Source: an uncultured Muribaculaceae bacterium (lineage in GTDB: Bacteria > Bacteroidota > Bacteroidia > Bacteroidales > Muribaculaceae). Taken from it: 60,684 nt of DNA. The stretch is taken from positions 21,351-82,034 of the forward strand of contig CAJUKX010000010.1 in the NCBI GenBank assembly GCA_910586975.1. The letters run 5' to 3'. This document shows positions 34,292 through 41,381 of the stretch, piece by piece; the stretch's first letter is position 1; each line of letters begins with the position of its first letter. The position numbers were made by a program, and so were the translations under genes. The notes below the pieces were generated by a model. The model saw only the letters and a list, made by a program, of their open reading frames with translations, was not told the origin of the DNA and ran no database searches.

Positions 34292-34303
34292 TGAGATATC
34301 TCA
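34292..34303. promoter_or_regulatory. 12-bp perfect palindrome upstream of the DUF6249-sigma operon
   Basis: TGAGATATCTCA lies 46-57 nt before the ATG at 34349. It overlaps a second inverted pair, CTCAC (34277-34281) and GTGAG (34291-34295). No standard -33/-7 promoter is seen in this gap, so these repeats are candidate regulator sites. Confidence 0.45.
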
Positions 34304-34348
34304 AAAAGTAAACATCTAAATCAAAAAACTCTAAAATCATAAAAAGAC

Positions 34349-34768
34349 ATGACTCACGTATTAGTTCCCATCTTTGTTTGTGTGGTACTCCCGGTATCAA
34401 TCGTTTTGATATACTTCCTCTCGGTGATGAACAGCGACAATAAACGTTCTCAGGTGCTCATAAAGGCAATCGAATCAAACAACTGCCCCGATGCCGACAA
34501 ACTTGCCGAGTCGCTTAGAAAGACCAAGAGATCGGCACGCGAGTTGCTCAACCTCAGATTGCTCCGTGGATGCATCTTCTCGCTCATAGGTCTTGCTCTT
34601 ATAATCTTAGGATTGGTAAACTACCATAGCGGACATTATGAATTCGGCAGTGACCCGGTAACTGTACCCTTGATGTTTGGCAGCGTATCGGCTGCGGTAG
34701 GCATAAGCTATCTGATAGTGTACTTCGTGTCACGCAAGCAGGTTGACGACAAGGAAAACAAGGACTAA
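34349..34768 (+). CDS. DUF6249-like membrane protein
   Basis: The 139-aa protein has an N-terminal helix (VLVPIFVCVVLPVSIVLIYFL), a cytoplasmic charged loop (SLRKTKRSARELLNLRLLRG) and two further helices (FSLIGLALIILGLVNY, LMFGSVSAAVGISYLIVYFV). It resembles the Bacteroidales DUF6249 family, usually next to an ECF sigma factor and a small membrane protein, as here. Only 3 nt separate it from the sigma gene. Confidence 0.75.
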   Translation: MTHVLVPIFVCVVLPVSIVLIYFLSVMNSDNKRSQVLIKAIESNNCPDADKLAESLRKTKRSARELLNLRLLRGCIFSLIGLALIILGLVNYHSGHYEFGSDPVTVPLMFGSVSAAVGISYLIVYFVSRKQVDDKENKD

Positions 34769-34771
34769 ACC

Positions 34772-35254
34772 ATGAACCGCGGGCAATTCATATCCGCTGT
34801 AGAGGGCACACAAAGGGAGCTGCGACGCTTCCTTGTGGCCCTATGCTGCGGCGATTCGCAGCTCGCAGATGATATAGCACAGGAAACATATATCAAGGCA
34901 TACATGGCGTGTGATGATTTAAGTGGTGTAGACAAGTTCAAGGCATGGATCTTCAGAATAGGCTATAATACATTTATCGACAACCGCCGTTCGTCCAGAA
35001 ATTTCAACAGCTACGAGGAAGCACGTGAGATACCGGCCAACGAAAGCGCGGATTCACAGTTCCGATATCAGGACTTGTATGATGCTTTGAACCGCTTGCC
35101 GGCCAAAGAGCGCACATCGGTATTGCTGTACTATATGGAAGGTTATTCTATAAAAGAAATATCGGCGATAGTAGAGGCTTCTGAGGCTGCGGTGAAACAG
35201 CACCTGTCGCGAGGCCGCAATCATCTGCGAGGCATTTTAACGATTGATAATTAA
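34772..35254 (+). CDS. ECF-type RNA polymerase sigma factor
   Basis: The 160-aa protein carries region 2 (CGDSQLADDIAQETYIKAYM, DKFKAWIFRIGYNTFIDNRR) and region 4 (LPAKERTSVLLYYMEGYSIKE, AAVKQHLSRGRNHLRGIL). It lacks region 1 and most of region 3, as ECF sigmas do. The flanking genes encode membrane proteins, and the downstream one is a plausible anti-sigma factor. It probably recognises promoters of its own operon. The signal is unknown. Confidence 0.93.
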   Translation: MNRGQFISAVEGTQRELRRFLVALCCGDSQLADDIAQETYIKAYMACDDLSGVDKFKAWIFRIGYNTFIDNRRSSRNFNSYEEAREIPANESADSQFRYQDLYDALNRLPAKERTSVLLYYMEGYSIKEISAIVEASEAAVKQHLSRGRNHLRGILTIDN

Positions 35255-35258
35255 GATT

Positions 35259-35642
35259 ATGGAAGATGATAAATTAAAAGATATATTCCTTAATTTTCAG
35301 CCTGAGCTGTCTTCTGACAATAAGTTTTTAGACCGCTTGCAAAAGAATATGGAAGTTCTGGAGATAGTGAAGCGAGATGCGTCAGCTGCACGCCGCCGCA
35401 ATGTGATTTCTCTTGCCGTGGCTGCCCTGTCAGGCTTTGTAGCGGGTGTGATAGTCACATTGCTGTTCCCGATTATAGGCAGCCGGCTATCTGCTGTCTC
35501 GCTGCCCATACCCGGCTTTCAGGATATAATGCTCAACCATCAGATCATAGGATGGATATTGGCTGCAATTATGAGTACCTTCATAGCCCTGAACGCCTAC
35601 GAACTCACCAACGCCCGCCTGTCTGTTTCGGGCAAAAAGTAA
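35259..35642 (+). CDS. Small membrane protein, probable anti-sigma factor
   Basis: The 127-aa protein (ATG at 35259, 4 nt after the sigma stop) has a cytoplasmic N-terminal region of about 50 residues (LKDIFLNFQPELSSDNKFLD). Two membrane helices follow (VISLAVAALSGFVAGVIVTLLF and HQIIGWILAAIMSTFIALNAY). Size, topology and location fit an anti-sigma factor, but I see no zinc-binding HxxxCxxC motif. The call is therefore inferred from context. Confidence 0.7.
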   Translation: MEDDKLKDIFLNFQPELSSDNKFLDRLQKNMEVLEIVKRDASAARRRNVISLAVAALSGFVAGVIVTLLFPIIGSRLSAVSLPIPGFQDIMLNHQIIGWILAAIMSTFIALNAYELTNARLSVSGKK

Positions 35643-35670
35643 ATATGATTATAAATTATTATAGATTGTT

Positions 35671-35724
35671 GTTTAAATAGAAACAGCGTCATCCCAAGTG
35701 GAATGACGCTGTTTCTATTTAAAC
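35671..35724. terminator. Bidirectional terminator with a perfect 22-bp stem
   Basis: Arms 35671-35692 and 35703-35724 are perfectly complementary (core AACAGCGTCAT / ATGACGCTGTT, extended by GTTTAAATAG / CTATTTAAAC) around a 10-nt loop. It separates the convergent sigma operon and vor operon. Confidence 0.88.
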
Positions 35725-35737
35725 ACGGGAGTTGTTG

Positions 35738-36283
35738 TCAGAGGGCTGCTTTGGAAAGCTCCATGCCTTTGGCTATGGCCTGTTCGTTGAGGGGGATGAG
35801 GTGGTGATGGCGTTCGGGCAGGGTTTTGCGGAGCGCTTTCACTACGGCTTCGGTATCAACTATGGGGCGCAGAGCCAGCAGCGAGCCGAGCAGAATCATG
35901 TTGTATGTTTTGGTGTTCTTCATCTCGATGGCAGCATCCATTGCGTTTACGGGCACCACGGTGATATCGGTGCGGGTGGGCAGATGGTGTATACCCGAGG
36001 GGTCGTAGATCAGAGTGCCGCCGGGCTTAACTTTGCTTTCAAACTTATCGAGGCTCTGCTGGTTGAGGATAACGGCAGTGTCGAATGTGTCGAGTACGGG
36101 AGATGAAATGGGAGCGTCAGACAGGATTACGGTAACGTTGGCTGTACCGCCTCGCTGTTCCGGGCCATAGGCCGGCATCCAGGTCACTTCGAGGTTGTCC
36201 ATCAGTCCTGCGTAAGCAAGAATTTTACCCATGGAGAGGACGCCTTGTCCTCCGAATCCGGCAATGATAATTTCTTCTTTCAT
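35738..36283 (-). CDS. 2-oxoacid:acceptor oxidoreductase, gamma subunit
   Basis: The 181-aa subunit starts MKEEIIIAGFGGQGVLSMGK, the diagnostic glycine-rich start of the POR/KOR/VOR gamma domain. GPEQRGGTANVTVILSD and VVPVNAMDAAIEM follow. It works with alpha, beta and ferredoxin-like subunits to oxidise a 2-oxoacid to acyl-CoA with ferredoxin reduction. It is last in the operon, 28 nt after beta, and is followed by the long terminator. Confidence 0.93.
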   Translation of the reverse strand: MKEEIIIAGFGGQGVLSMGKILAYAGLMDNLEVTWMPAYGPEQRGGTANVTVILSDAPISSPVLDTFDTAVILNQQSLDKFESKVKPGGTLIYDPSGIHHLPTRTDITVVPVNAMDAAIEMKNTKTYNMILLGSLLALRPIVDTEAVVKALRKTLPERHHHLIPLNEQAIAKGMELSKAAL

Positions 36284-36311
36284 GTGGTTTTATATTACGC
36301 TTCGAAGTGAA

Positions 36312-37085
36312 TTAAATGTTTTTGAGGTCGCCGAGCGGATAGCGTTCAAACATGTGTTCCACCATCCATTCGTTGCTCTTGGCGGGCGACATTTTCCAGC
36401 CGGAATTGCAGGTAGATACTACTTCAACAACCGATGTACCCTTACCGTCGAGAGCGTTCTGGAATGCTTTCTTGATAGCAGCTTTAGTCTTGCGTACGGC
36501 ACCGGGTGTGTGTACGGCCTGACGGGTTACGTAGCATGTACCGTCGAGCTGAGCGAGCAGTTCTGATATACGCAGGGGGTAGCCGTTGAGGTCGGCACGG
36601 CGTCCGTAGGGCGAGGTAGCGGTCTTCATACCCAGCAGGGTGGTGGGAGCCATTTGTCCGCCGGTCATGCCGTAGATGGCGTTGTTGATGAAGATGATGG
36701 CAATGTTCTCGCCGCGGTTGGCTGCGTGAATGGTTTCGGCAGTACCGATGGCCGAGAGGTCACCGTCGCCCTGATATGTGAACACCAAACGGTCGGGGTT
36801 AAGGCGCTGCAGGCCGGTAGCTACGGCCGGAGCGCGACCGTGGGCAGCCTCAACCCAGTCTACATCAATATAATTGTAGGCAAATACGGCGCATCCTACC
36901 GGAGCCACGCCAATGGTCTTGTCTTCGAGTCCCATTTCGTCGATGAGTTCGGCAATCACGCGGTGTACCACGCCGTGCGAGCAGCCGGGGCAGTAGTGTG
37001 TGTTGCGTTCGTCGAGCAGACGGGGACGTGCATAGACTTTATTTTCGCTTTTGATAATTTCTTCAGGAGTCATGGCGCGGTTCAT
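36312..37085 (-). CDS. 2-oxoacid:ferredoxin oxidoreductase, beta (TPP) subunit
   Basis: The 257-aa protein carries the CPGCSHG motif near residue 32, APVGCAVFAY, and the thiamine diphosphate/Mg site GDGDLSAIGTAE with downstream NNAIYGMTGGQMAPTT. It binds TPP and part of a [4Fe-4S] cluster. The start overlaps the alpha stop (ATGA), so alpha and beta are made in a 1:1 ratio. Substrate (branched 2-oxoacid or 2-oxoglutarate) is not settled from the beta sequence. Confidence 0.94.
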   Translation of the reverse strand: MNRAMTPEEIIKSENKVYARPRLLDERNTHYCPGCSHGVVHRVIAELIDEMGLEDKTIGVAPVGCAVFAYNYIDVDWVEAAHGRAPAVATGLQRLNPDRLVFTYQGDGDLSAIGTAETIHAANRGENIAIIFINNAIYGMTGGQMAPTTLLGMKTATSPYGRRADLNGYPLRISELLAQLDGTCYVTRQAVHTPGAVRKTKAAIKKAFQNALDGKGTSVVEVVSTCNSGWKMSPAKSNEWMVEHMFERYPLGDLKNI

Positions 37086-38167
37086 TTTAATTCAGGAAAA
37101 TCTTGCTTAAGGGCATCGAGTACTTCGCCGGGGTTGGGAATCATACCGCCCATGCGGCCGAAGTGATAAACGGGAATGCGACCTTCAACGGCCAGGCGAA
37201 CGTCTTCAACCATCTGTCCGGCATTGAGCTCAACCACGAGCATGCCTTTGACTTTCTTGGAGAGTTCGGCGATACGCTTGGTGGGGTAGGGCCACAGGGT
37301 GATAGGACGTATAAGGCCTATCTTGATACCGGCGGCGCGGGCGTCCTCGATAGCCTTTAGGCAAATGCGTGCTACCGATCCGAAAGCCACGATGATGTAT
37401 TCAGCATCGTCGGTGAAGTATTCTTCGTAGCGTACTTCGTTTTCCTGTATCTTGGCGTATGTGCGCTGGAAGCGGAGGTTGTTTTCCTCCATCTTGGGAG
37501 ATTCGAGTTCGAGAGATGTAACCACGTTGCGGTGTCCGCGGCCGTTCTTGCCGGTGGTGGCCCAGGGGCACTGTTCGGCGATTTCGGCATCGGTACGGCG
37601 AGGTTTGAAGGGCGGTAGCACCACTTTTTCCATCATCTGTCCTACGATACCGTCGGCCAGAATCATGGCCGGGTTGCGGTACTTGAAGGCGAGGTCAAAT
37701 CCAAGGCCAACGAAGTCGGCCATTTCCTGTACCGTAGCCGGAGCCAGCACGATGAGGTGATAGTCGCCGTGGCCGCCGCCTTTGGTGGCCTGGAAATAGT
37801 CGGCCTGCGAGGGCTGGATAGTGCCAAGGCCGGGTCCGCCGCGCATCACATTGACTATAAGAGCGGGAAGCTCAGAAGCGGCGATATAGCTGATGCCTTC
37901 CTGCTTAAGGCTGACACCGGGCGATGATGACGAAGTCATGACAGCCTTGCCGGATGCGGCGCCGCCGTATACCATGTTGATGGCGGCCACTTCGCTTTCG
38001 GCCTGCAGGACTACCATACCGGTGGTTTCCCAAGGCATTTCTTCTTCGAGGGTTTCAAGCACCTCCGACTGGGGAGTGATAGGATAGCCGAAATAGCCGT
38101 CGACGCCATAGCGGATGGCTGCATGAGCTATGGCCTCATTCCCTTTCATTAATTTTACTTCTTCCAT
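37082..38167 (-). CDS. vorB: 3-methyl-2-oxobutanoate dehydrogenase subunit VorB (alpha)
   Basis: The 361-aa alpha subunit starts MEEVKLMKGNEAIAHAAIRYGVDGYFGYPITPQSEVLE (shown here in pieces: KGNEAIAHAAIRYGV, GYPITPQSE). It includes TSSSSPGVSLKQEGISY and VNVMRGGPGLGTIQPSQAD. The C-terminal half has the RPITLWPYP and ELNAGQMVEDV blocks. This combination is used to define VorB in Bacteroidales, where it oxidises branched-chain 2-oxoacids to acyl-CoA (2-oxoisovalerate type). It follows a small ferredoxin-like subunit by 15 nt. Confidence 0.9.
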   Translation of the reverse strand: MEEVKLMKGNEAIAHAAIRYGVDGYFGYPITPQSEVLETLEEEMPWETTGMVVLQAESEVAAINMVYGGAASGKAVMTSSSSPGVSLKQEGISYIAASELPALIVNVMRGGPGLGTIQPSQADYFQATKGGGHGDYHLIVLAPATVQEMADFVGLGFDLAFKYRNPAMILADGIVGQMMEKVVLPPFKPRRTDAEIAEQCPWATTGKNGRGHRNVVTSLELESPKMEENNLRFQRTYAKIQENEVRYEEYFTDDAEYIIVAFGSVARICLKAIEDARAAGIKIGLIRPITLWPYPTKRIAELSKKVKGMLVVELNAGQMVEDVRLAVEGRIPVYHFGRMGGMIPNPGEVLDALKQDFPELK

Positions 38168-38182
38168 ATCGTAAAGTACTTT

Positions 38183-38419
38183 TTAGGGGTTAGGCAGTGT
38201 TACACGGTAAACTTCAATGCAACCGTCAGGGCAAACCATTGCGCATGAGGCACAGCCTATACATGCGTCAGGATTGGCGGTAAAAGCAAAGTGATAGCCG
38301 CGATCATTAACTTCTTTGGGCTGGAGCAGCAGCACATCGGTAGGACAGGCAACAACACAAAGGTCGCATCCTTTGCAACGGGCCGAGTCGATTGTGACTG
38401 CTCCTTTTACTTTAGCCAT
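38183..38419 (-). CDS. Ferredoxin-like 4Fe-4S subunit of the vor operon
   Basis: The 78-aa protein has two CxxCxxCxxxCP motifs, CKGCDLCVVACP and CIGCASCAMVCP, binding two [4Fe-4S] clusters. It is the delta subunit that takes electrons from the TPP subunit. It is the first gene of the operon and lies 15 nt upstream of vorB. Confidence 0.93.
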   Translation of the reverse strand: MAKVKGAVTIDSARCKGCDLCVVACPTDVLLLQPKEVNDRGYHFAFTANPDACIGCASCAMVCPDGCIEVYRVTLPNP

Positions 38420-38499
38420 TTTCTCAGTCTTTTAAGGTTAGTAGTGTTTCGTATTCAGAGCCTTTGTCATAGGGGGCAGGCTCAAGTTTTCTCTGTTTG

Positions 38500-38531
38500 C
38501 AAATATAATGCTATTTTTCGCGAAAGGCAAA
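38500..38531 (-). promoter_or_regulatory. Promoter of the vor operon
   Basis: On the minus strand: TTTG (38528-38531), 20 nt, TATATTTG (38500-38507). The predicted start is near 38493, so the leader is about 75 nt. Confidence 0.8.
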
Positions 38532-38617
38532 TGTTTTGATGTGAAATTTTGCAAATAGTGTTTTATAACACATTTCTCTGCAACTTTAATGCCTGCAGCC
38601 GTGTTATTACTACGCAT

Positions 38618-38632
38618 GTCCGCAGTGCGGAC
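38618..38632. other. Small perfect hairpin upstream of the 58-aa gene
   Basis: GTCCGC (38618-38623) and GCGGAC (38627-38632) enclose a 3-nt loop, 28 nt upstream of the small membrane gene. It has no T run. It may be a leader structure. Confidence 0.35.
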
Positions 38633-38659
38633 TCACACTCATAACTAAATTATAAAACC

Positions 38660-38836
38660 ATGAATAGAGAAAAAATCATGAAACGCCATCAAACTCATTT
38701 TATTATCAAAGTAGCTCTCCACGTTGCCACACTGGCAACCCTAATCTGTGCCGTGCACGAACTTGACAGAATCCATCATCGTCTCAAAAAAATTGAGAAA
38801 CGCGAGGAAAAGCGCGGCCTCAAGCTGCTTAAATAA
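38660..38836 (+). CDS. Small membrane protein, 58 aa
   Basis: ATG at 38660, TAA at 38834-38836. The product MNREKIMKRHQTHFIIKVAL continues with a hydrophobic stretch of about 20 residues (FIIKVALHVATLATLICAV). It ends with a very basic/acidic helix (DRIHHRLKKIEKREEKRGLK and LLK). A second in-frame ATG is at codon 7. Downstream is a strong terminator, supporting a real gene. I do not recognise the family. It could be a single-pass membrane peptide with a cytoplasmic coiled tail. Confidence 0.65.
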   Translation: MNREKIMKRHQTHFIIKVALHVATLATLICAVHELDRIHHRLKKIEKREEKRGLKLLK

Positions 38837-38904
38837 TCAATAACCGAAACCTAAAAGCAACGGCTCTGCCACAGGGATATACCCCGGCAGAGCCGTTGCT
38901 TTTT
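38822..38904. repeat. Direct repeat (copy 1) spanning gene tail and terminator
   Basis: This 83-nt block, from the last codons of the 58-aa gene (KLLK-stop) through its terminator, recurs at 39221-39303 with only a one-base indel and no other difference. Confidence 0.92.
38853..38903. terminator. Bidirectional terminator with an 18-bp stem
   Basis: AAAAGCAACGGCTCTGCC (38853-38870) pairs with its complement at 38886-38903 around a 15-nt loop, with flanking A and T runs. It ends the 58-aa gene (+) and would also end leftward transcripts from the 50-aa gene. Confidence 0.88.
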
Positions 38905-38946
38905 AGGGTTCAACCGCTCTTTATTTTGAAATTCTTCTCTGGTCAT
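38905..38946 (-). pseudogene. Truncated companion gene of the 50-aa protein
   Basis: Three nt after the 50-aa gene's stop, an ATG at 38946 opens a frame MTREEFQNKERLNP that looks like a normal protein start. At 38904 it runs into the repeat/terminator block and then reads nonsense to a nearby stop. I interpret it as the 5' remnant of a second gene, cut off at the repeat boundary. The original product is unknown. Confidence 0.5.
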
Positions 38947-38949
38947 TTC

Positions 38950-39102
38950 TTAATTGACCATCATCTTCATTACAGTCTCGTAAGACTTTCTGATTTGGGC
39001 ACGTTTTTCAGCAGATACCTTGGGCGGGTTCTGCATTCGCTCCTCAAATCGCTTGGCATCTGAACCAAAGAGAATCGGTGTTTCTTTAATAGGTCTTGCC
39101 AT
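38950..39102 (-). CDS. 50-aa antitoxin-like protein
   Basis: ATG at 39102, TAA at 38950-38952. The sequence reads MARPIKETPILFGSDAKRFE, then ERMQNPPKVSAEKRAQIRKS, then YETVMKMMVN. Small proteins with the MARPIKETP start are common in Bacteroidales, where as I recall they precede a toxin- or acetyltransferase-like gene. Here the partner is truncated (see 38905-38946), leaving an orphan. A TACCTTTG element lies 27-34 nt upstream. Confidence 0.7.
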   Translation of the reverse strand: MARPIKETPILFGSDAKRFEERMQNPPKVSAEKRAQIRKSYETVMKMMVN

Positions 39103-39128
39103 ATCTAAGTGGGTTTAGTTACTGATTA

Positions 39129-39136
39129 CAAAGGTA
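39129..39136 (-). promoter_or_regulatory. -7 element of the 50-aa gene
   Basis: TACCTTTG on the minus strand matches TAnnTTTG; no good -33 TTTG is found upstream. It lies inside the segment bounded by the direct repeats. Confidence 0.5.
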
Positions 39137-39220
39137 CAACATTTTTTTGATATAATTAGATTATGCAGGTTGTAAATATTAAGGGTTCATTTCTTTATTT
39201 TTAAAGAATAACACGTCCTT

Positions 39221-39303
39221 AAGCTGCTTAAATAATCAATAACCGAAACCTAAAAGCAACGGCTCTGCCACAGGGATATACACCCGGCAGAGCCGTTGCT
39301 TTT
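39221..39303. repeat. Direct repeat (copy 2)
   Basis: Second copy of the 83-nt block at 38822-38904, with one extra base (ACACCC versus ACCCC). It still encodes the K-L-L-K-stop tail although no reading frame leads into it here. It now lies downstream of the LRR gene. Confidence 0.92.
39252..39303. terminator. Terminator copy 2, ends the LRR gene
   Basis: Arms 39252-39269 and 39286-39303 form the same 18-bp stem as at 38853. On the minus strand the hairpin is followed by TTTT. It is 32 nt after the LRR stop. Confidence 0.85.
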
Positions 39304-39334
39304 GTAACTTGCTGATATTTAAGGTTGAGTTATC

Positions 39335-40492
39335 TTATAAAGAGTATAGAGCCTTTTTCCCGTTGATGATATAAACCATACCCGGTATAGGGTTTGCCAC
39401 TTGGCGTCCACTCAGGTCGTATATTGTGTTGATGGTAGCGGGTGTATCAGGTTTAATTCCCTCAATGCCCGATGTTGGGAAATCGTTTGTTTCGATGAAG
39501 TTTGTAAAGTAATTCCATCCTGAAGCATTTCGGTATAGTTCAGCAGAGCCTACAGGTACATAAACCGGAATGTCCTTTGGCGTAGAGTTTTCGCCGGGGA
39601 TACTGTCAACGTGTCCGAATGCCAGTTCTCCAAATAACGCATCCTGTATGCAGTAAGGCGGTTTTGAAGCTTTACTATAGAGGGCTTTGAGCGACTTAAG
39701 GTTAGCGCAGGTGTACGATTCAAGGTATCTTAAAGTAGATGGAAGAACCATTATTTCCATGTCTTTGCATTTGTCAAAGGCACCCGATTTTATATATTCG
39801 CAATTTTCAGGAATCACTATCTCTTTCAGTCCTGAATTTCTGAACGCCCACCACGATATATTGAGGAGTTTCTCAGGAAGATTGATGTTTTTTACTGAAG
39901 AATCAGCGAAAGCACAATCGTCAATCATGTTTATTCCCGGGGGCAGGATTACTTGGTTCAGCGATGTGCACCAGTGAAAGCAATCGCCGGGTATATATGT
40001 CATGCCATCGGGAATTATCAATGGCGATACACTTAAGCTTTTGCAGTTGGCAAAACTTGTAGGCCCAAGATTCTTGAGTGATTGTGGCAGATTGATTTCT
40101 TCGAGATAAACAGCATTGTAGAATGCCTGAAAAGCGATTGTCTCAACATCGTCAGGCAAAACAATCTTTCTCAGCTTTATAGGAATCAAGCCCTTATTTT
40201 CATCTGTTTGAGCTGAGGCGTCAAGAAAGGCGCGGGTTGGAATAGTCTTATTTTCAACATCAGCATCTGCTATGTCGATATAAGACAGGTTGCCATAAAA
40301 CGAAGCCGCCCACATGGTCTTGAAATCCGCAGTATTAATCGGACCATTCACTATTAGTGTATCAACGCTCAGTTGATCATCGCCAAGCTCCTCGCTGAGT
40401 GTGCCGGCATTGACAACTGTAATCTCCCTGCATAAGCCAAAGGCAATGTTTACAGAGATGATACCGAATATCAAGGCAATCAGTTTGTTCAT
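39335..40492 (-). CDS. BspA-like leucine-rich-repeat surface protein
   Basis: The 385-aa protein has a signal peptide (LIALIFGIISVNIAFG) and BspA-type LRR units (LRKIVLPDDVETIAFQAFYN, LEEINLPQSLKNLGPTSFAN, LNQVILPPGINMIDDCAFAD, and several more). The C-terminal motif TINTIYDLSGRQVANPIPGM then YIINGKKALYSL is a Bacteroidales tail (IYDLxGRxV...GxYIxNGKK). LRR_5 proteins often mediate adhesion or host contact. It is monocistronic, with a promoter overlapping that of the divergent ABC exporter. Its A/T content is higher than most neighbours, a possible sign of transfer. Confidence 0.88.
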   Translation of the reverse strand: MNKLIALIFGIISVNIAFGLCREITVVNAGTLSEELGDDQLSVDTLIVNGPINTADFKTMWAASFYGNLSYIDIADADVENKTIPTRAFLDASAQTDENKGLIPIKLRKIVLPDDVETIAFQAFYNAVYLEEINLPQSLKNLGPTSFANCKSLSVSPLIIPDGMTYIPGDCFHWCTSLNQVILPPGINMIDDCAFADSSVKNINLPEKLLNISWWAFRNSGLKEIVIPENCEYIKSGAFDKCKDMEIMVLPSTLRYLESYTCANLKSLKALYSKASKPPYCIQDALFGELAFGHVDSIPGENSTPKDIPVYVPVGSAELYRNASGWNYFTNFIETNDFPTSGIEGIKPDTPATINTIYDLSGRQVANPIPGMVYIINGKKALYSL

Positions 40493-40589
40493 ATTGTTCG
40501 GGTATAATCAGGTTTTAAAGGTGGGAATTGTTTGGAATAACTATAATAAGGATGGATATTTTTAATAAATATCTGATAATTAGTTCTTT

Positions 40590-40625
40590 TTTGCAAAGAT
40601 AATGATTTACTTTAGTTTTGTCAAA
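40590..40625. promoter_or_regulatory. Overlapping divergent promoters (LRR gene / MacAB operon)
   Basis: Rightward: TTTG (40590-40593), 19 nt, TAGTTTTG (40613-40620), feeding the ABC exporter. Leftward: TTTG (40622-40625 minus), 20 nt, TATCTTTG (40594-40601 minus), feeding the LRR gene. Each promoter's -7 lies inside the other's spacer, so the two cannot be occupied at once. Confidence 0.75.
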
Positions 40626-40704
40626 GTAAAAATTGAAATATTTTTTGAAAATTATGTGACTTTTCCAATAAGCATGCGTCTTATAGGCGTAAGACATTTC
40701 GATC

Positions 40705-41379
40705 ATGGAAAAAATGATAAGTCTAAAGGACGTAAACAAAACCTATTTTGGTGCGGTTCCTCTCCACGTACTGAAGGGTATCAATCTTGAAATAAACAGG
40801 GGAGAGCTTGTGTCGATTATGGGTGCTTCCGGTTCCGGAAAGTCAACCCTGCTTAATATTCTCGGTATACTCGACAATTATGACAGTGGCGAGTACTATC
40901 TTGACGGTACTTTGATTAAGGACCTCAGCGAAAACCGTGCTGCCGAGTATCGCAACCGCATGATTGGTTTCGTATTTCAGTCGTTTAATCTCATTAATTA
41001 TAAGAATGCGATTGAAAACGTGGCATTGCCGCTGTTTTACCAAGGCGTTTCGCGCAAGAAGCGCAATGCTCTGGCTATGGAGCAACTCGAACGCATGGGT
41101 ATAGCCGACCGCGCTCATCATCTGCCCGGTGAGCTGTCGGGCGGACAGAAACAGCGTGTGGCCATAGCACGTTCGCTCATCACACGCCCGTCGATAATTC
41201 TGGCCGATGAACCCACCGGCGCGCTTGACAGCCGCACATCGGCCGATGTGATGAATATATTCAAGGACCTCAACCGCAACGAGGGTATGACCATTGTGAT
41301 TGTGACCCACGACCCCGGTGTGGGCAATCAGGCCGACAGGCTAATACGTATCAAAGACGGTGTGATAGTCGACGAATAG
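40705..41379 (+). CDS. ABC transporter ATP-binding protein (MacB/LolD type)
   Basis: The 224-aa ATPase has Walker A GASGSGKST, the Q-loop FVFQSFNLI, signature LSGGQKQRVAIARS, Walker B SIILADEPTGALD and the H-loop VTHDP. This is the class that powers type VII mechanotransmission exporters. It is separated by 2 nt from the first permease gene. Confidence 0.95.
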   Translation: MEKMISLKDVNKTYFGAVPLHVLKGINLEINRGELVSIMGASGSGKSTLLNILGILDNYDSGEYYLDGTLIKDLSENRAAEYRNRMIGFVFQSFNLINYKNAIENVALPLFYQGVSRKKRNALAMEQLERMGIADRAHHLPGELSGGQKQRVAIARSLITRPSIILADEPTGALDSRTSADVMNIFKDLNRNEGMTIVIVTHDPGVGNQADRLIRIKDGVIVDE

Positions 41380-41381
41380 CC

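Noticed and set aside
38542..38659. Search for a -33/-7 promoter for the 58-aa gene
   Set aside because: A TTTTG is present at 38546-38550 but no TAnnTTTG follows at the right distance; I could not support a promoter.
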